Origin: Amoebophrya sp. A120 | Taxonomy: Eukaryota > Sar > Dinophyceae > Syndiniales > Amoebophryaceae | Assembly (NCBI GenBank): GCA_905178155.1 | Contig: CAJINV010000002.1 | Span: 820,422-884,421 of the forward strand | DNA: 64,000 nucleotides | Direction of reading: 5' to 3' | Part shown: positions 43,588 to 55,353 of the stretch, piece after piece | Position numbering within the stretch: position 1 is the first letter of the stretch | Layout of the letters: each line of letters opens with the position of its first letter | Made by a program: the position numbers and the translations under genes | Notes under the pieces: model-generated | Database searches by the model: none | What the model was told of the DNA's origin: nothing | What the model saw: only the letters and a program-made list of their open reading frames with translations

Positions 43588-45377
43588 TTGAAGAACGAAG
43601 AAGAAGAGACGTATTCACTTTGGTTGCAGCACGAAAACCGAATTGGTGGCGCTTGGACTTGGAAGGATCGAGGCGCTTAGATAGGTGGTGATTGGCGTTG
43701 CCTCTTACCCCAACCCTCGATAGATAGGAGCGGTTTTACATCTATCTTTTCGCAACCTGGCACACGACTAGGAGGGGGCAGTGTGGTCGCCTCTCCGACG
43801 TGAGAACACGCCATTACCCTAAACCCGGTGCTATATACAAGTTTTCTACAAGATGATCTGTACATTTATTTTTTTTTTGCTCCTACCGACGCTACTATGT
43901 ATGTAAAGCCCTAAACCCGTGCTAATTACCTTCGTTAACTTTAGGGCATGCCTGATTCCCGCGCTGCAGAGTTGGAGCATGTGGAAAGACTTTTTTTTGG
44001 ATCTACAGGACCGATTTCTTTCTTTGTTTTCGCACCACGGCGTCAGTGGTTCTGTTAGACTTGTACTAAAGTTTGTATGATCCCTTCGGCTACTGAACAA
44101 CAAAAACTATACTACTACCCCTGCATTTGATCAACTCTTGCACGCGTCGGGTCATACATAGTTATTCTAGTGCCATGGGTCTCCACCGTAATCCATGGTC
44201 TTCGTCTCGCCGCATACAAAAAGAATATCACCAACATCTAGAAAAGTTCGTCCCTGATCATCCATCCCCCACCGCAGTCCCCGCACGCTTGTTCAGCTTA
44301 TCCGGCCGCTGCCGCCGCTTGCCGCACTATGCACAGCCTGTTGCTTGCTCATGTAGTCATGACCTATCGCGGGATCACACGGGCGCAGGGGCAGTGCAAT
44401 TAGGTGGTGATTGGCGTTGCCTCTTACTCAATTCCCCGATAGACAGGAGCGGGCTTACATCTTTTCGCAGCCTGGCACACGACTAGAAAAGAGCAGTGTG
44501 GTCGCCTCTCTGACGTGAAAACACGCCTTTTCCCTAAACCCTGTGCTATATACGAGTTTCTACAAGAATGATCTGTAAATTAGTTTCTACCGACGCCACT
44601 ACATATGTAAAAACCCTAAACCCGTGCTGTTTACACTTTAATTTTTATGACATGCAGACTCTCCCGCGCAGCAGTGCTGTTCTACGAAGACTAAATTTAC
44701 ACCGAGGGCACGGAACTATCTACACTTTTTACCACGGCGTCTGTGGTTTTTTTTAGGTGGTAGCTTTTTTTTTCCCTCGCTTCTGCCGAACTTCAACTTT
44801 TTTGAAAAGCGCTATGATCTACTACCCCTGCGTATCTTCAGCACCTGCTGTCGTCGGGAGAAGAGACGTATTCACTTTGGTTGCAGCACGAAAACCGAAT
44901 TGGTGTGCGCGTGGTCAGGTTTGAGGCAGCCTACGAAAAAGCAGAAGAAGGAGTTGCACGAAACAGACAGTAGTTTTGAAAATAAACCGATCAAGCAACA
45001 ACGTCCTGGTGCAGTCGAGAGACTTGCGTCAAATTCGCAGAACCACCCGGCGGACCGAAGTGGGTGCACCCGTCATATCTTCATGTGCATGGGTGCGCGG
45101 CCCTGCTCCGAAAATCACACACCCAGTGATGGATACATCAAAATTTCAATCGTCTAGCATTATCGTCTTATTAACAGAGACTGGTTGCAAAAATCGTGAA
45201 ACAGTAGTTTTTGTCTTTTCAGCAGGCGAATGTTTGTATTCTCAAACGATGTCAAATGTTTTACAAAAGTTCAATATGAAGAAATTGAAATTTGTGTTGT
45301 ATCAAAATTAGTTTACCAGACAAAGACGTTTTTGTTTTCGACCAGAAGTGGTAATATTATACCTGCATGCCTCTATT
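43588..45377. repeat. Duplicated 0.45-kb segments with CCCTAAACCC motifs
   Basis: Two diverged copies start near 43682 and 44401 (TAGGTGGTGATTGGCGTTGC), about 719 bases apart, and share most of their length. Each carries CCCTAAACC(C/G)-type motifs (near 43817, 43908, 44532 and 44608) resembling the TTTAGGG telomere repeat. The rest, to 45377, shows no gene. Confidence 0.7.
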
Positions 45378-48300
45378 TCAATACGTCCCCGAAGACCGTG
45401 GTCCCGCGCAGCAGTTCCCCAGCCCAAAATTCATCGCCGCGCCGATCCTTTCCATAAAGCAGACGAAGGAGTATGTCATGTGGTCGTCCTCTATCCACAG
45501 TAAATTTCCCGTGCACGACGTACAAATGCGGTCTCTGCATGACAAAACGAGGCTTCGATCCTGGTTTAGCATGACAAGTGTCAGCACACTCCAACTTGGT
45601 GAAATTTGTGACGCATCTTGTACATGTACGGAAAATTTGTATTGCATATCCTCCGCAACAGGGACTCGACCACCCGGAGTTCTTGGTGTGGTCCCGTCGT
45701 AGTTCAGATAGGAGTGGGAGCCGTCGCGTTCATGCCGTCCTCTTGCGTGTCTAGCATGCGACGTTCCACTTGTGCGACTGCGACCTCCTCTCGCGCTTGT
45801 CCTCGGTCCGCTTCTGCCCGCCTCAACATCATCCGCGTCCGTGTCTTCCGAGTCCAGTCGATGATGCACGGGTAGAACCATCGTATCCTCCGCCAACGGC
45901 TGGAATTTGTAACACCTCACCGGGCAGTTTTTAATCACCATGTCCTCCGCCTTCAGCCCGGTTAAGTCCATTAAATGCAGTAGCCGGTCCCTTTGGGGAC
46001 TGCCGTTTTTGTTGTCGTGTTCATCGATCATCTCCGAGAAGGATTTTTTGGTCGGTGTGGCAGTCCAATCTGTAATAGTATTCGTCTGTGACTTTCTCGC
46101 TTTGGCCAAAATCGCTTTTGAAGGGGACGAAATCGGAGCACGAGCTGCTGTTGCACCATTACGACCGGAAGTAGAAGAAGAAGACGCGGGCGTCGTCGCA
46201 GTTGTGGACGATAATTGCCAAGTACTAGAAGAAGACGAAGAGGCACCGGAAGGCGAACTAGATGATCCAGCACCAATTTGATGTTCATGTTTTTCCTTGG
46301 AAGGCCGCGAAAGATGAGACAACACCAGCTCTTCTTCCTCCTGTTCCAAAATCCAATCTTGCACCAACCAGTGGCCAATCAAACTATTCGGCACCGGTTT
46401 TCTACACAGTGGACAGGGGACTCGTTTCCTGGACGCAGAAATTTTCGCCAGAACGTCTTCCAATTTCTTAGGATGCTTCGTACAGGCGGAGGACCGGAAG
46501 GTCGGGAGATTGTTGGAAACCTTCTCCACGATGGAATGGATCAGGTTTTCTAAAAACCCAGGCTCGACCAGGAATTGCGGCATCCGGTCGTCATCGGTAA
46601 GGTCGGGGTCGTCGAACGTCATGTGCGTATCAACCGCTTTTGTATGCATGTTGCAAATTAATATATCGATCTGGATCTTCTGAACTAAACCTGTGATGAT
46701 GAGTTCTCATGCGGATGATTGCAATACTTCTACTTGCCATGGCGGTCAAGCATGACAACTTCTTTCTGAAACGCTTTCTGATGCCTAGCACGAGTTGCGC
46801 GTTCCGTTTTTCTATGACAAAAAAGCTGCTCATACGTCACTCTTGCTGCTCATGCAACACAGATTTCAATTTCTCAGGAACTGCAAGTATCCCTTATGCG
46901 CAGTACAAGTTCCGTTCTTCCAGAACCAGACATATTTCTTGCACTTGATATTCTAACGCCCGAATCCTGCGCTCTTGCTCCGTGGGTGCAGTCGCGGCTC
47001 CAGAATGCCCGCTGGCACGTTCTTGTCTCGGCAGAAGCTGGATCCGAAGAAGCAACTCCCCCAGCAGTTGATGGTAGTCTCGATTTCTCTGCCGTTTCGC
47101 TAGCGTTTGCCGGACTCTTTCTTCCAAATCCAATCTCGCGCTAGCATTATCACCACTAGTCGCCGCGCCGCTCGGCGGTCCCCCGCCCCACATCAGGTTC
47201 AGAACGGTCCGAAACGCCGAAGATCCCGCGAAGATGCTGGTCTCATTCGATGTTCTACTGGTTCCCTGATCCGTGAATTCGATATCATCGTTGTTCCGGT
47301 CCCAACTCCCCGGACCGTACAACATTTCATGCCTCCGCCGCTCGTAGTCGAGGATCCTGGGGATTGGTACGGTGGCTAAAATTGTCTGCGTTCTCCTTGT
47401 TGGGAAACCGCGTTCATGCGACTCCTCGGACGGTGAGGGTGTTCTTCTGTGTCGAGGCCTTCTTGTTCCAGAGCCATGAAGATCTTCCCCGTTAATATCG
47501 TCCCTTCTCCTCGCCGTGAAAAACGGGTTGTCATACCGGTCGATTTCCGCTAGATTTTGATTTTCACCACCCCGCAGCTGCTGCACCGACCGGGGGTCGA
47601 TAACAGAGACCAAAAGCATCATATGGTCGTGAATTTGTCTCGCTGGGTGGAGGATAGCGTCTTCAACATCATCTGCTTCATCCCGGTGTGCTGTCATTGT
47701 TCCAGTTGTCGCGTTGATGTACCGGGCCGCGCCTAAAAGATTCGCCAACCGCTGCTCCCGGTCGTTTCGATCGGTAATTTGTGTTGCGGATAATCGTTGT
47801 TCTGCTTCTTGTCGTTCTTCTTCGTCCCTTCGCTGGTTCTGCGCTGCGAGTTGTTGCCGCTGCCGCCTTCGCCATCCGCTCGTGCGAGCACCACTACTTC
47901 GTGGCGGGAATAATGACCCTCCTCGGTCGTTTTGGTCTCTCCGACGTCGTCTTTCCGGTATCGGGAGAACTAAATCCTCATTATCCTGCTGGTCGTAGGG
48001 TCTGGCCAAGGCTGCTCGATGTCCCCGTGGCGGACCGCTGGTTGGCGTTCCGACATTGTGGTCCATTTGACCGTTTGATGTTCTCGCAGTGGAGATGCGC
48101 ATCCTTTGTCCGTTAATGAACTCCTCGTAAATCGCTTCCATGTCATCATGTGCGGAATTCACCTGTGTTTGCTGCACTGCCAGGCTCGGATCCCGCTCGC
48201 AGTGCTCCACCAACTGGCGGAGACAGGATAGGTGAAAGCGATGCTGGCAGACGGGGAGCTCACCCCAGGCGGTGCGTTTGTTCCTGCTGGATGAGAGAAA

Positions 48301-49161
48301 AGCGTCGTCTGCTGCTGCACCAGCTGCAGTGCAGGCGCAAAACGACATTGCGGCAGCAGGGTTAGATTTCTCGTCGAAGCCCTCAAGGCAGAGTGCGCAG
48401 AAGAATTTATTGGAATCGATGTCCGGGCTGTTGTCGTCGTCCATGTACTCTTCTTCAACATCGGTGCTGACCACATGAGCTCCAGAGCACCTCCTGCTGC
48501 CTGTTTCTTGAGGCGGTGGATTATCGCCCTCTATGCTTTTCCAGCTGGGGCAACTTGCCAGGCAGGTTCGCAGGCTCTCTCCGCTGCGGTCCAACAAAGC
48601 TTGCTGTGCACGCTCGTGCAACTCGCTCAAAGTGGCACTGCTGGAGCTCGATGATGATGATCCGGTCGTGCTGGTGGACCCCAAGGCAGGATGTCTGCTT
48701 GTCTGTCGTGTAGACAAAACCGTCGCTTCACGAAGCCCAGTCGTGGAACTGGAGGATCCACCATACCCAACAGTTGGTCCACCTCCGCGTGGTCCGCCTA
48801 CCCCGAACGGCTCGTGGCTAGACGAAGGTCCGCTATGAACGTTCCCGTGAAGATTACGGCTCGAACTTCCGCTCGTGATGGACGTCGGTTGCACGCCCGA
48901 GGACCGTGGTAGTCCTCCGGAAGGCTGCTCGGCTGATGAGCCGCTCGATGTTGGATTAACAACATCCACTCTCGGTGTGCCAATGTAGAAGTTTTCAGTC
49001 TGCCTCCGACGCTGTTCACCGTTTGATGTGCGACGGCCCTTTCTTTTTGACAGAGACAAACCAGCAACACGTTGCACGTTCCCAATGTCGTGGGTAGACC
49101 AAGGCCGTAAAGAGATCGTCCAAGCAGCGATAGACACGCACGACGACAACAGACGAGACAT
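45378..49161 (-). CDS. RING-H2 protein with a split RING, likely E3 ubiquitin ligase
   Basis: Exons 46948-49161, 45649-46629 and 45378-45492; about 1,103 residues, start MSRLLSSCVSIAAW. A Ser/Gly-rich arm precedes the zinc-binding residues: CALC at about 255-258 and CQHRFHLSC at about 305-313, giving C-x2-C...C-x-H-x2-H-x2-C. The last pair, CPLC in KRVPCPLCRKPVP, comes only near residue 811, in exon 2. So if this is one RING, about 500 residues rich in Arg, Gln, Asp and Glu are inserted between metal ligands six and seven. The other option is a partial RING plus an independent zinc knuckle. After CPLC there is a Ser/Thr-rich stretch, an ordered part (RLLHLMDLTGLKAEDM; CPVRCYKFQPLAEDTM) and an Arg/Gly-rich tail. 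E3 ligase activity is inferred from RING chemistry. Confidence 0.8.
45493..45648 (+). mobile_element. Introner element, family G
   Basis: Left end ATCCACAGTAAATTTCCCGT; the right end ACATGTACGGAAAATTTGTA is its rough inverse. Opposite orientation to 32616-32770. Removal gives PVAEDDHMTYSFV. Confidence 0.8.
46630..46947. mobile_element. Degenerate introner, family A-like
   Basis: Right end CAGAACCAGACATATTTCTT and a weak left counterpart (TTAATATATCGATCTGGATC). It is longer than other family A copies and less symmetric. It lies between the two halves of the split RING. Confidence 0.65.
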
Positions 49162-50302
49162 CTTTAACTCCTGCGCTAAGCTACAACCTCAACCCGGCAC
49201 GGAGCCCATCTTCTACCGCAAATTTGGTGAACTTTTGTACCACTTGTACCACACGCACATCTCCATCTTTCACCACGACCGACTAGGAGTAAAGATTACG
49301 GGCCAGTCACACTGGTGCCAAGCGACAGAACACGCACACGTATTCACCGAAGACGATGCACTTCAACGGTAGATCTCACAGCACAAGATGCGGGAGATTG
49401 ATAATCTCAGCCGAGTAGCATCTCCCATGCTTTTTTGACATTCTTATGCACATATCCAGACGATGGCACAAATCATTCACGTCTTTGCAGCTGCTTTGGG
49501 TTTTTTCTGCTAGTGCTCGGAATGACTTTTTATCCTCCTCGTGGCACCACCTTAATATCAATATCTGGCTTATCTTAATAGCGACAGTGCTATATCATGC
49601 GTGAGACCACGGAAACTGTGAATCTGAATTTCTAAAGACTACCGGAATGTTGAGACCGACACCGCGAAGAGATTGAGATAGCAGCAGTTTCTTACAAACC
49701 AAAAGAGGTTCGCATATGGAAAATATGAACAAACTTAGTAGACAAGGCTATTGTAAACTATGATTTGTCTCGCTCAAACGCGTTTGTGCAAATTGGAAAA
49801 GGTGCATTTTGATGAAAAGATAGAACTGAACAGGGAATACTGTTTTGAAGATTCTGTTGAAACTTAATGTAGTTTGATTAGGTAGAGATTTTGCAATTGT
49901 TGGGTAGAAAGTTTTAGCGTAGAAGGTTGTTAAATAAATCTGATGTACAAATTTCGTGTAAAACCTTGTGTGTAAGTATTGGATCCACCTGGATTCAGCG
50001 ATAAGGGACTATCTCTGCTTCCAAGTTTTCTCCGTGTTCATCCTAGTACTTACAAATGTTGTGTCTGATGTTATTCTCCTGAAACATTGTCTGATTATTC
50101 CGATTCCTATTGTCTGATTCTTATCGTAAAAAAGTTAATATCTCGTAGTTGACCGTACTAAACCTGACATCGTTGTTCACAAGCGTAAACTACTGCTTGA
50201 ATGTGTTGCGAATCTTACACTAATCTAACAGCCCGCTCTCCTTCTAACGGAATGCTTGGTTCTAGTGAAGAAATTTCACGTTCATCATGCGCAGTTCGTA
50301 GT
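49162..50302. other. Intergenic, nothing seen
   Basis: AT-rich spacer of about 1.1 kb upstream of the RING gene. No supported frame or motif. Confidence 0.5.
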
Positions 50303-52349
50303 TTACTCGGCCTTGGCCTCCTCAGCCGCTGGCGGCTCGGGCATCTTCAAGCCGAGCAGTTTCTCGTACAGCATGACCATGCCGACCTTGGGCTCGAAGT
50401 CCATCGTGGTGGCGCCGGCCTCCTCTCCGAGCTCGCCGGTCCAGAAGTATCGAACGAGAGAATTTGTAATGCATTTTCGTTTTGAACATACACAAAAATG
50501 ACTGAGATTTATTGTAGTTCACGCAACGCAAAATCTGGGCTCGACAGCAGATTCCGATTACTTCTCATGCAAAGGCAAGATTCTAAGTCGATTTTGTCAT
50601 GCAGCAATGCATTCCGTTTCCGACCAAAACGAAAAGTTTGCATTCTCCTTTTCATAACGCGCCGGACACGATCAGGCCCTTCTCCTTGTTGACGGTGACG
50701 AGACCAGATTCGAACGGCAGGACTATGGAGGTCTCAAACGTCACATGCTCAACTGTTACATGACTTTGTGATGCAAAAATAGCAAGAGTGGAAGGGGGAA
50801 GATTGCGCGTCTTGCAATACAGGTTTGGCACAGATTTACATGCTGTTTAGCCCTTCGGAAATTTGTCATGCGAAGCAGCTTGATGGTGTAGATGCTGGTG
50901 AGAGTTTTGCATGACAAATCGTGTAAGAGTTGAGCATGTAACGGTTGAGAACGCCATAATGACGGTCGGGGTCTCCTTCGGGCGGGCCGGGGCCTCATCC
51001 ATGGTGCAGGCGGGAAACGGACCTGTAGAGTTTGGGGTGTGTATACTTACACTAGGAACTACACTGGCTCTGCCATGCAAAAATCCGCATTACAGACTTA
51101 CCAACCTGCTTTTAGCATTTCTCATGCAAGACTGAGAACAATTTTATCTTGAATCAATGCAGTCAAGCATGACAAATAAATACCCATGGCCGGGAGATCC
51201 GCCTTCATCAGGCCAATGTTCTGCTGGGTGAACACCTTGTAGACGACCTCGGTGTGTTATGAAAACGAAAAATGCTTGTGCTGTCACCATCAGTTTGTCA
51301 TGCATAACTCGCAAGACGGATCTTGGTTTAGTATTTGTGTTGTGGATTTGCGCAACACAAGTTTGTTCTCAACGCCGCGCTCAAGTTAGAAGCACATCTA
51401 CCAGCAGCTTGTGATGCGTAATTTCAATCAAAAGCTAAACTCCTCATGCTCAGCACACGAATAATGATGGTGATAACACTTTTCTTCCTTGTCGTATGTC
51501 GGTCTCGGACACGAAGGTGATCTTGTCAGCGGGGCAGAGGGAGACCCAGTCCGGGAAGGTGCCCTTGTAACCAGCGAGCATGCCGGACATTTCCTCGATC
51601 GAGAACTGGAGTTTGTGTATGTGATTTAAGTTTCAATTCATCATGCGAGAACAGCATTACGCTATTTCGAAATCTAAATCTGTCATGCACACATTCGAAA
51701 GACAACCATCTGTCATGCGTCGTTGTACATACCAACCATTTATACTTTCGGTGCGCCGGGTGGCGACATCCAGGCGTCCTCGGTGCAGCAGGACTTCAAC
51801 ACTTCGGCGATTTATGAAATGGAAAAGTGGATTATAGTAGTTTCTCATGCAGTTTTTTGATACAAAGTTGTACCCTGTCTTGGTACTCTCACCATCACAG
51901 ATTCCTGTCACTCATAGACAGCATTAACACCACGTCTGCGCAGGAGCTCAATTTGTCATGCTGAAAAGGAATCATGTCAGCACCTGGTCAGGCTGGAATA
52001 GCAATGGAAACTACTCGTAAAGGTTCCTCAGTCCCATACGTCAGCCATGTTGACGAAGGCCTTCACGAGCAGGGCGGAGTGAGCGTCGGTGACCTGATGA
52101 TGTTTTGAAAAGTTTGTATTTGTGATGCAAGACAGCGATTTCTATCGCAATTTCTCATGCGCAATCCTGCATTCACAAAACATAACAAGTTCAATCTACT
52201 TTGTCATGCAAAACACACAAAAAGATCCATCTCTACTATACCTTGCCAGCCTCCATCTGAGGCGGGGTAGCGGTCTCAGCCTTCGGGGCCTCAGCCGCCG
52301 GGGCGGAATCAGCCGCGGGCTTTGCTTCTTTGCCACCACAGGCACCCAT
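50303..52349 (-). CDS. Small acidic protein with N-terminal acylation-type start, eight exons
   Basis: About 233 residues. Exons about 52242-52349, 52040-52093, 51746-51803, 51501-51605, 51184-51250, 50943-51022, 50657-50735 and 50303-50450. It starts MGACGGKEAKPAADSAPAAE: Gly2 and Cys4 could carry myristate and palmitate, though position 6 is Gly rather than Ser/Thr, so this is tentative. The body reads VTDAHSALLVKAFVNMAD, FSIEEMSGMLAGYKGTFPDW, VYKVFTQQNIGLMKADLPAM, FETSIVLPFESGLVTVNKEK, then TMDFEPKVGMVMLYEKLLGL and PEPPAAEEAKAE. I know no matching family. Third codon positions are almost always C or G, unlike neighbouring genes, suggesting high expression. Introns are short, several begin GTAT, and some have weak inverted termini outside families A-H. 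Confidence 0.8.
50738..50942. mobile_element. Possible introner of a further family
   Basis: CTCAACTGTTACATGAC on the left and GAGTTGAGCATGTAACGG on the right look like imperfect inverted termini of this intron. It contains TTTGTCATGC and GCATGACAAA. Less certain than families A-H. Confidence 0.5.
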
Positions 52350-53174
52350 TTTTGTTTGCTTTGTCTTCGAAACAAGACGAAAAAAAAAAGTTTTTCTTCT
52401 GCTACGGTTGGTTGATTGGAAGGAGGATGTTTTGAATTTGTATGTACTGCCCTTATGCAGACAGAACGAATTTAAGTTTGCGATGTAGACTACTTCAGCG
52501 AAATAAATGGAGGGGGGGGGGGCTGTAGTTTGACGGGCCTAATGTACTTAATGGTTGGTTCCTGCTCATGATGGGGTAACAAATCGTAGAGATATCGGAG
52601 ACGTAGTGCGACGTTTAAATTCTGAAATCACGAATATTCCCCAGACGATGTTGTGTGTTTGCATCCCTAAAACTTCTCAAACACATGAACTCAACTTATC
52701 GCTCAGAAAAAGGAAAGGCTCGCTCTAAATACCTTGCCAAACAGTCTGATTGCATAAAACGAAAACTTCTCTCCGTCTGGCACACTCCATAAAAAGGCTT
52801 TGCTCACTCCGGCAAAAAAAACCCAGAAACACACCGAAATTTTTCGGTTTTTTTCCACCGACTTTGACGGGAAATTGTTTTTCTTTCTCACGGAAGCTAC
52901 TCTGCACGAACAACTTTTACGAGTGCGTGGTCTTCAAAATTGCGTCTAAATGACAGGGAAACTGTTTGTGAGTTTGCGCTTGTAGTCAGTACATACAGGA
53001 GTTGCAATTGCGTCTGTAGAATTGTTGCAGCTTCTGCCCATCATCTGCTGTTCAATTTCTTTTGTGAACATGTCGCTATCTGTCATTCTGTCCGGCAAAA
53101 CAAAAACTCGCCATACAGGACCAAGCAGTCGCGTTTAGAATTCTTTAGGATGGTTGCATCTTCGGAGGACGCGG
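52350..53174. promoter_or_regulatory. Divergent intergenic region between two genes
   Basis: About 0.8 kb between the minus-strand small acidic gene and the only plus-strand gene, so it should hold both promoters. It includes a run of 12 G near 52511. No core promoter motif could be recognised. Confidence 0.4.
53089..53148 (+). repeat. 60-base repeat, copy 1
   Basis: Begins GTCCGGCAAAACAAAAACTC and ends GTTTAGAATTCTTTAG, just before the plus-strand gene. Identical by eye to the copy at 59524-59583; its first 38 bases recur at 54467-54504. Confidence 0.9.
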
Positions 53175-54531
53175 ATGGTTGCATCTTCGGAGGCTTCATC
53201 CCAAAATAAAGTTTTTCTCCAACACAACCCGGATGACACCGCTATTGCTTTATCGAAGGCAAGAACTACCTCTGTGGTCGAACAACTTGAAGATGGACGA
53301 GAACATGGGCGTGAGGTGGATCAAGAGCACCTGGTGCACGACGACCCCCGTGGTACTAGCAGGAGGAGAACGACAGCTTCTCAGGACGACGAAACGATCC
53401 CAGCAGCGGGAGTAGATGTAGAACCTCCAGAACCTCCGGGTCCGGCGGAAATAGTTGTAGAAGAGCATCCCCCTCAACCTCAAGGTCGTGGACACGAACA
53501 GAACCTGAACTTTTTAGAACAGAATCAGAAACAAAAGCAGGGCAAAGACGTAGTAGACCTGTCGCCTTCTTGTTGCGGCGATCTATTAGGAACAGCTCCT
53601 GCACAGGATGATCATTCTTCGCACCAACTAATCGCGTTCCGGAACAAGAGCCATGTACCTCCCCCACCAGCTGCGAAGAAGTCTTCAAATGATGGTGATA
53701 ATAAGTCAGTAGGTGGTCTCGGTCAGGGTCGTGACGTGTCGAAGAAGGAGTTGGAGGCGGTCCAGGACATCCAAGTATGCATTGCAATAAAAGCATCCTA
53801 CTCCTGTGTACAAATTTTCGCATATGTAACAAATTTTCTCATCTTCAAGAAAAGTGCTGCAATGTGCTATGCTAGATCAGGTAGAAGATGAACAAGTAGA
53901 TGAGTACAACTTCTGCGATTTATTTTGGTACGAGTGCGATGCTTTATGCTTTTGCAGTGGATACACGGCGCTCCTGCTGAACAATACTTGGGGCGCTCCA
54001 TCGCAAGAAGGTTTGTCGCTCGGACCCCTGCATGATTTCGGCTACACCTGCGGGTGCGAGCATGGCTTTCCGGCGACCGGAGCCGCTTGCACGGAACCAC
54101 ACGGAAATATTTGTGCCTCTTGCCACGACGAAGGCACCGTCAACTACCTGGCCAACAAGATTTGCTACCCCATAAACCACCCGCGGCCGAAGGCCGGTCG
54201 CTGGCTACCGGACACGGATGACCTGTTTCAGAACCAGAACATCCAACCTCTTCCAGCTCACATGGAAGACCCGTGCCGGTACGGAAAAGATCAATACGGA
54301 AAAACGGGCACCCGCGAACACTGGCAGACCCTGGAGGCGGGCGTAAGAGTTCGTGGGACGAGCGTTCGCAAGAACAAATGGGCCTGGCCTGGTAATGATC
54401 ATCTGAATCTGGAGGACTACCTCAACGATGTGTGGGAGGCGAATCAGGTGTGCTTTGGTGGTTGCAGGTGTCCGGCAAAACAAAAACTCGCCATACAGGA
54501 CCAAGCGGTTCTTTCTTCTGCTTGCAACTAG
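53175..54531 (+). CDS. Cys-rich protein with Gln/Glu-rich N-terminal arm
   Basis: The only plus-strand gene. Exons 53175-53775 and 53960-54531, about 390 residues. The ATG at 53175 gives MVASSEASSQNKVFLQHNPD. An earlier ATG at 53150, within a 25-base duplication, is out of frame and encodes a 19-residue upstream frame. The first 200 residues are polar and Gln, Asp, Glu and Pro-rich. The second exon has an ordered region with regularly spaced Cys (FGYTCGCEHGFPATGAACTE, then ICASCHDEGTVNYLANKICY), resembling EGF-like or GCC-type extracellular modules, and later CRYGKDQYGKTG, NLEDYLNDVWEANQVCFGGC and a final CPAKQKLAIQ. No signal peptide is visible, so an extra 5' exon is possible. Function unknown. 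Confidence 0.72.
53776..53959 (+). mobile_element. Introner element, family B
   Basis: Left end ATTGCAATAAAAGCATCCTA, right end GAGTGCGATGCTTTATGCTT, diverged. The family's presence in a plus-strand gene shows it is not limited to the minus-strand array. Removal joins VQDIQ to GYTALLLNN. Confidence 0.75.
54467..54504 (+). repeat. 60-base repeat, copy 2 (first 38 bases)
   Basis: TGTCCGGCAAAACAAAAACT and the following bases up to GGACCAAGC match copies 1 and 3. This copy lies inside the coding end of the plus-strand gene. Confidence 0.9.
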
Positions 54532-55353
54532 CATTTGATTTCATCGGGTGGTCTCGTGAGTTATTATACTTACGTTTACTTCGCTTCTTCATGTTCTTTT
54601 CCCTTGTCGGTCTAGATCTTGTTGTTCTGGGTATTAAATCGATGAGTGTAGTAGCTTGTCAAGAAATTATGCTAGGTGGTGGTCGTACTAGAGGCGATGG
54701 CATTGAAAATGGAAATTTGATGTGATGCTAGTTTTCAGCTTCTATCTACAGCCCGATTAAAATCTCAAAATTGTAGCATGCACACCAACCACTGCGCTAC
54801 TCCTCCCCAGGAAAGAACCCCAAGAGTAGACCCTCTCCAAAAGTAAACCTCAACACAATAAGCAATCTCATCTTCTCGAACAAGAAACCACCCACAACGC
54901 TATACGCTCGCTGCACTCAGAGTAGCGGTCCACTTCTAGACTCAACATCGAGCTCAGAAGGCATCAACCTGCACTGTGTTTATTTTCGCTTGTTCCGTTT
55001 GCTCCAAGCAGCACACTAGAAAGAACATCACGATCACTTCGCGTGGCAGGACAAGGACTGCTCACGGAATAGGTCGTGGTCGCGGCGCCAACGCTGATAC
55101 AACTTCAAGACTTCTTTTTGGGAGAATGGGTAAGTATCAAGAGCCACATCTGGAGGTGGATCCTACTAGCAACAACGTTTACTGCGTTACATCATGTTTG
55201 GATCGTTTAAATGCTTTACTCTAATTCATGTTCTTCATCGCTGTACTCAATCTACTTAATTCTTTGTTCGTAGAAGTCTTCTGCGACCGCTACGCACCTG
55301 TTTTCGTTTTGGTTTTCTATTTTGCTCGCTATACCAAATCATCATGTTCCTTG
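54532..55353. other. Convergent intergenic region, nothing seen
   Basis: It lies between the stop of the plus-strand gene and the stop of the next minus-strand gene. A plus-strand frame at 54976-55224 lacks support. Confidence 0.5.
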
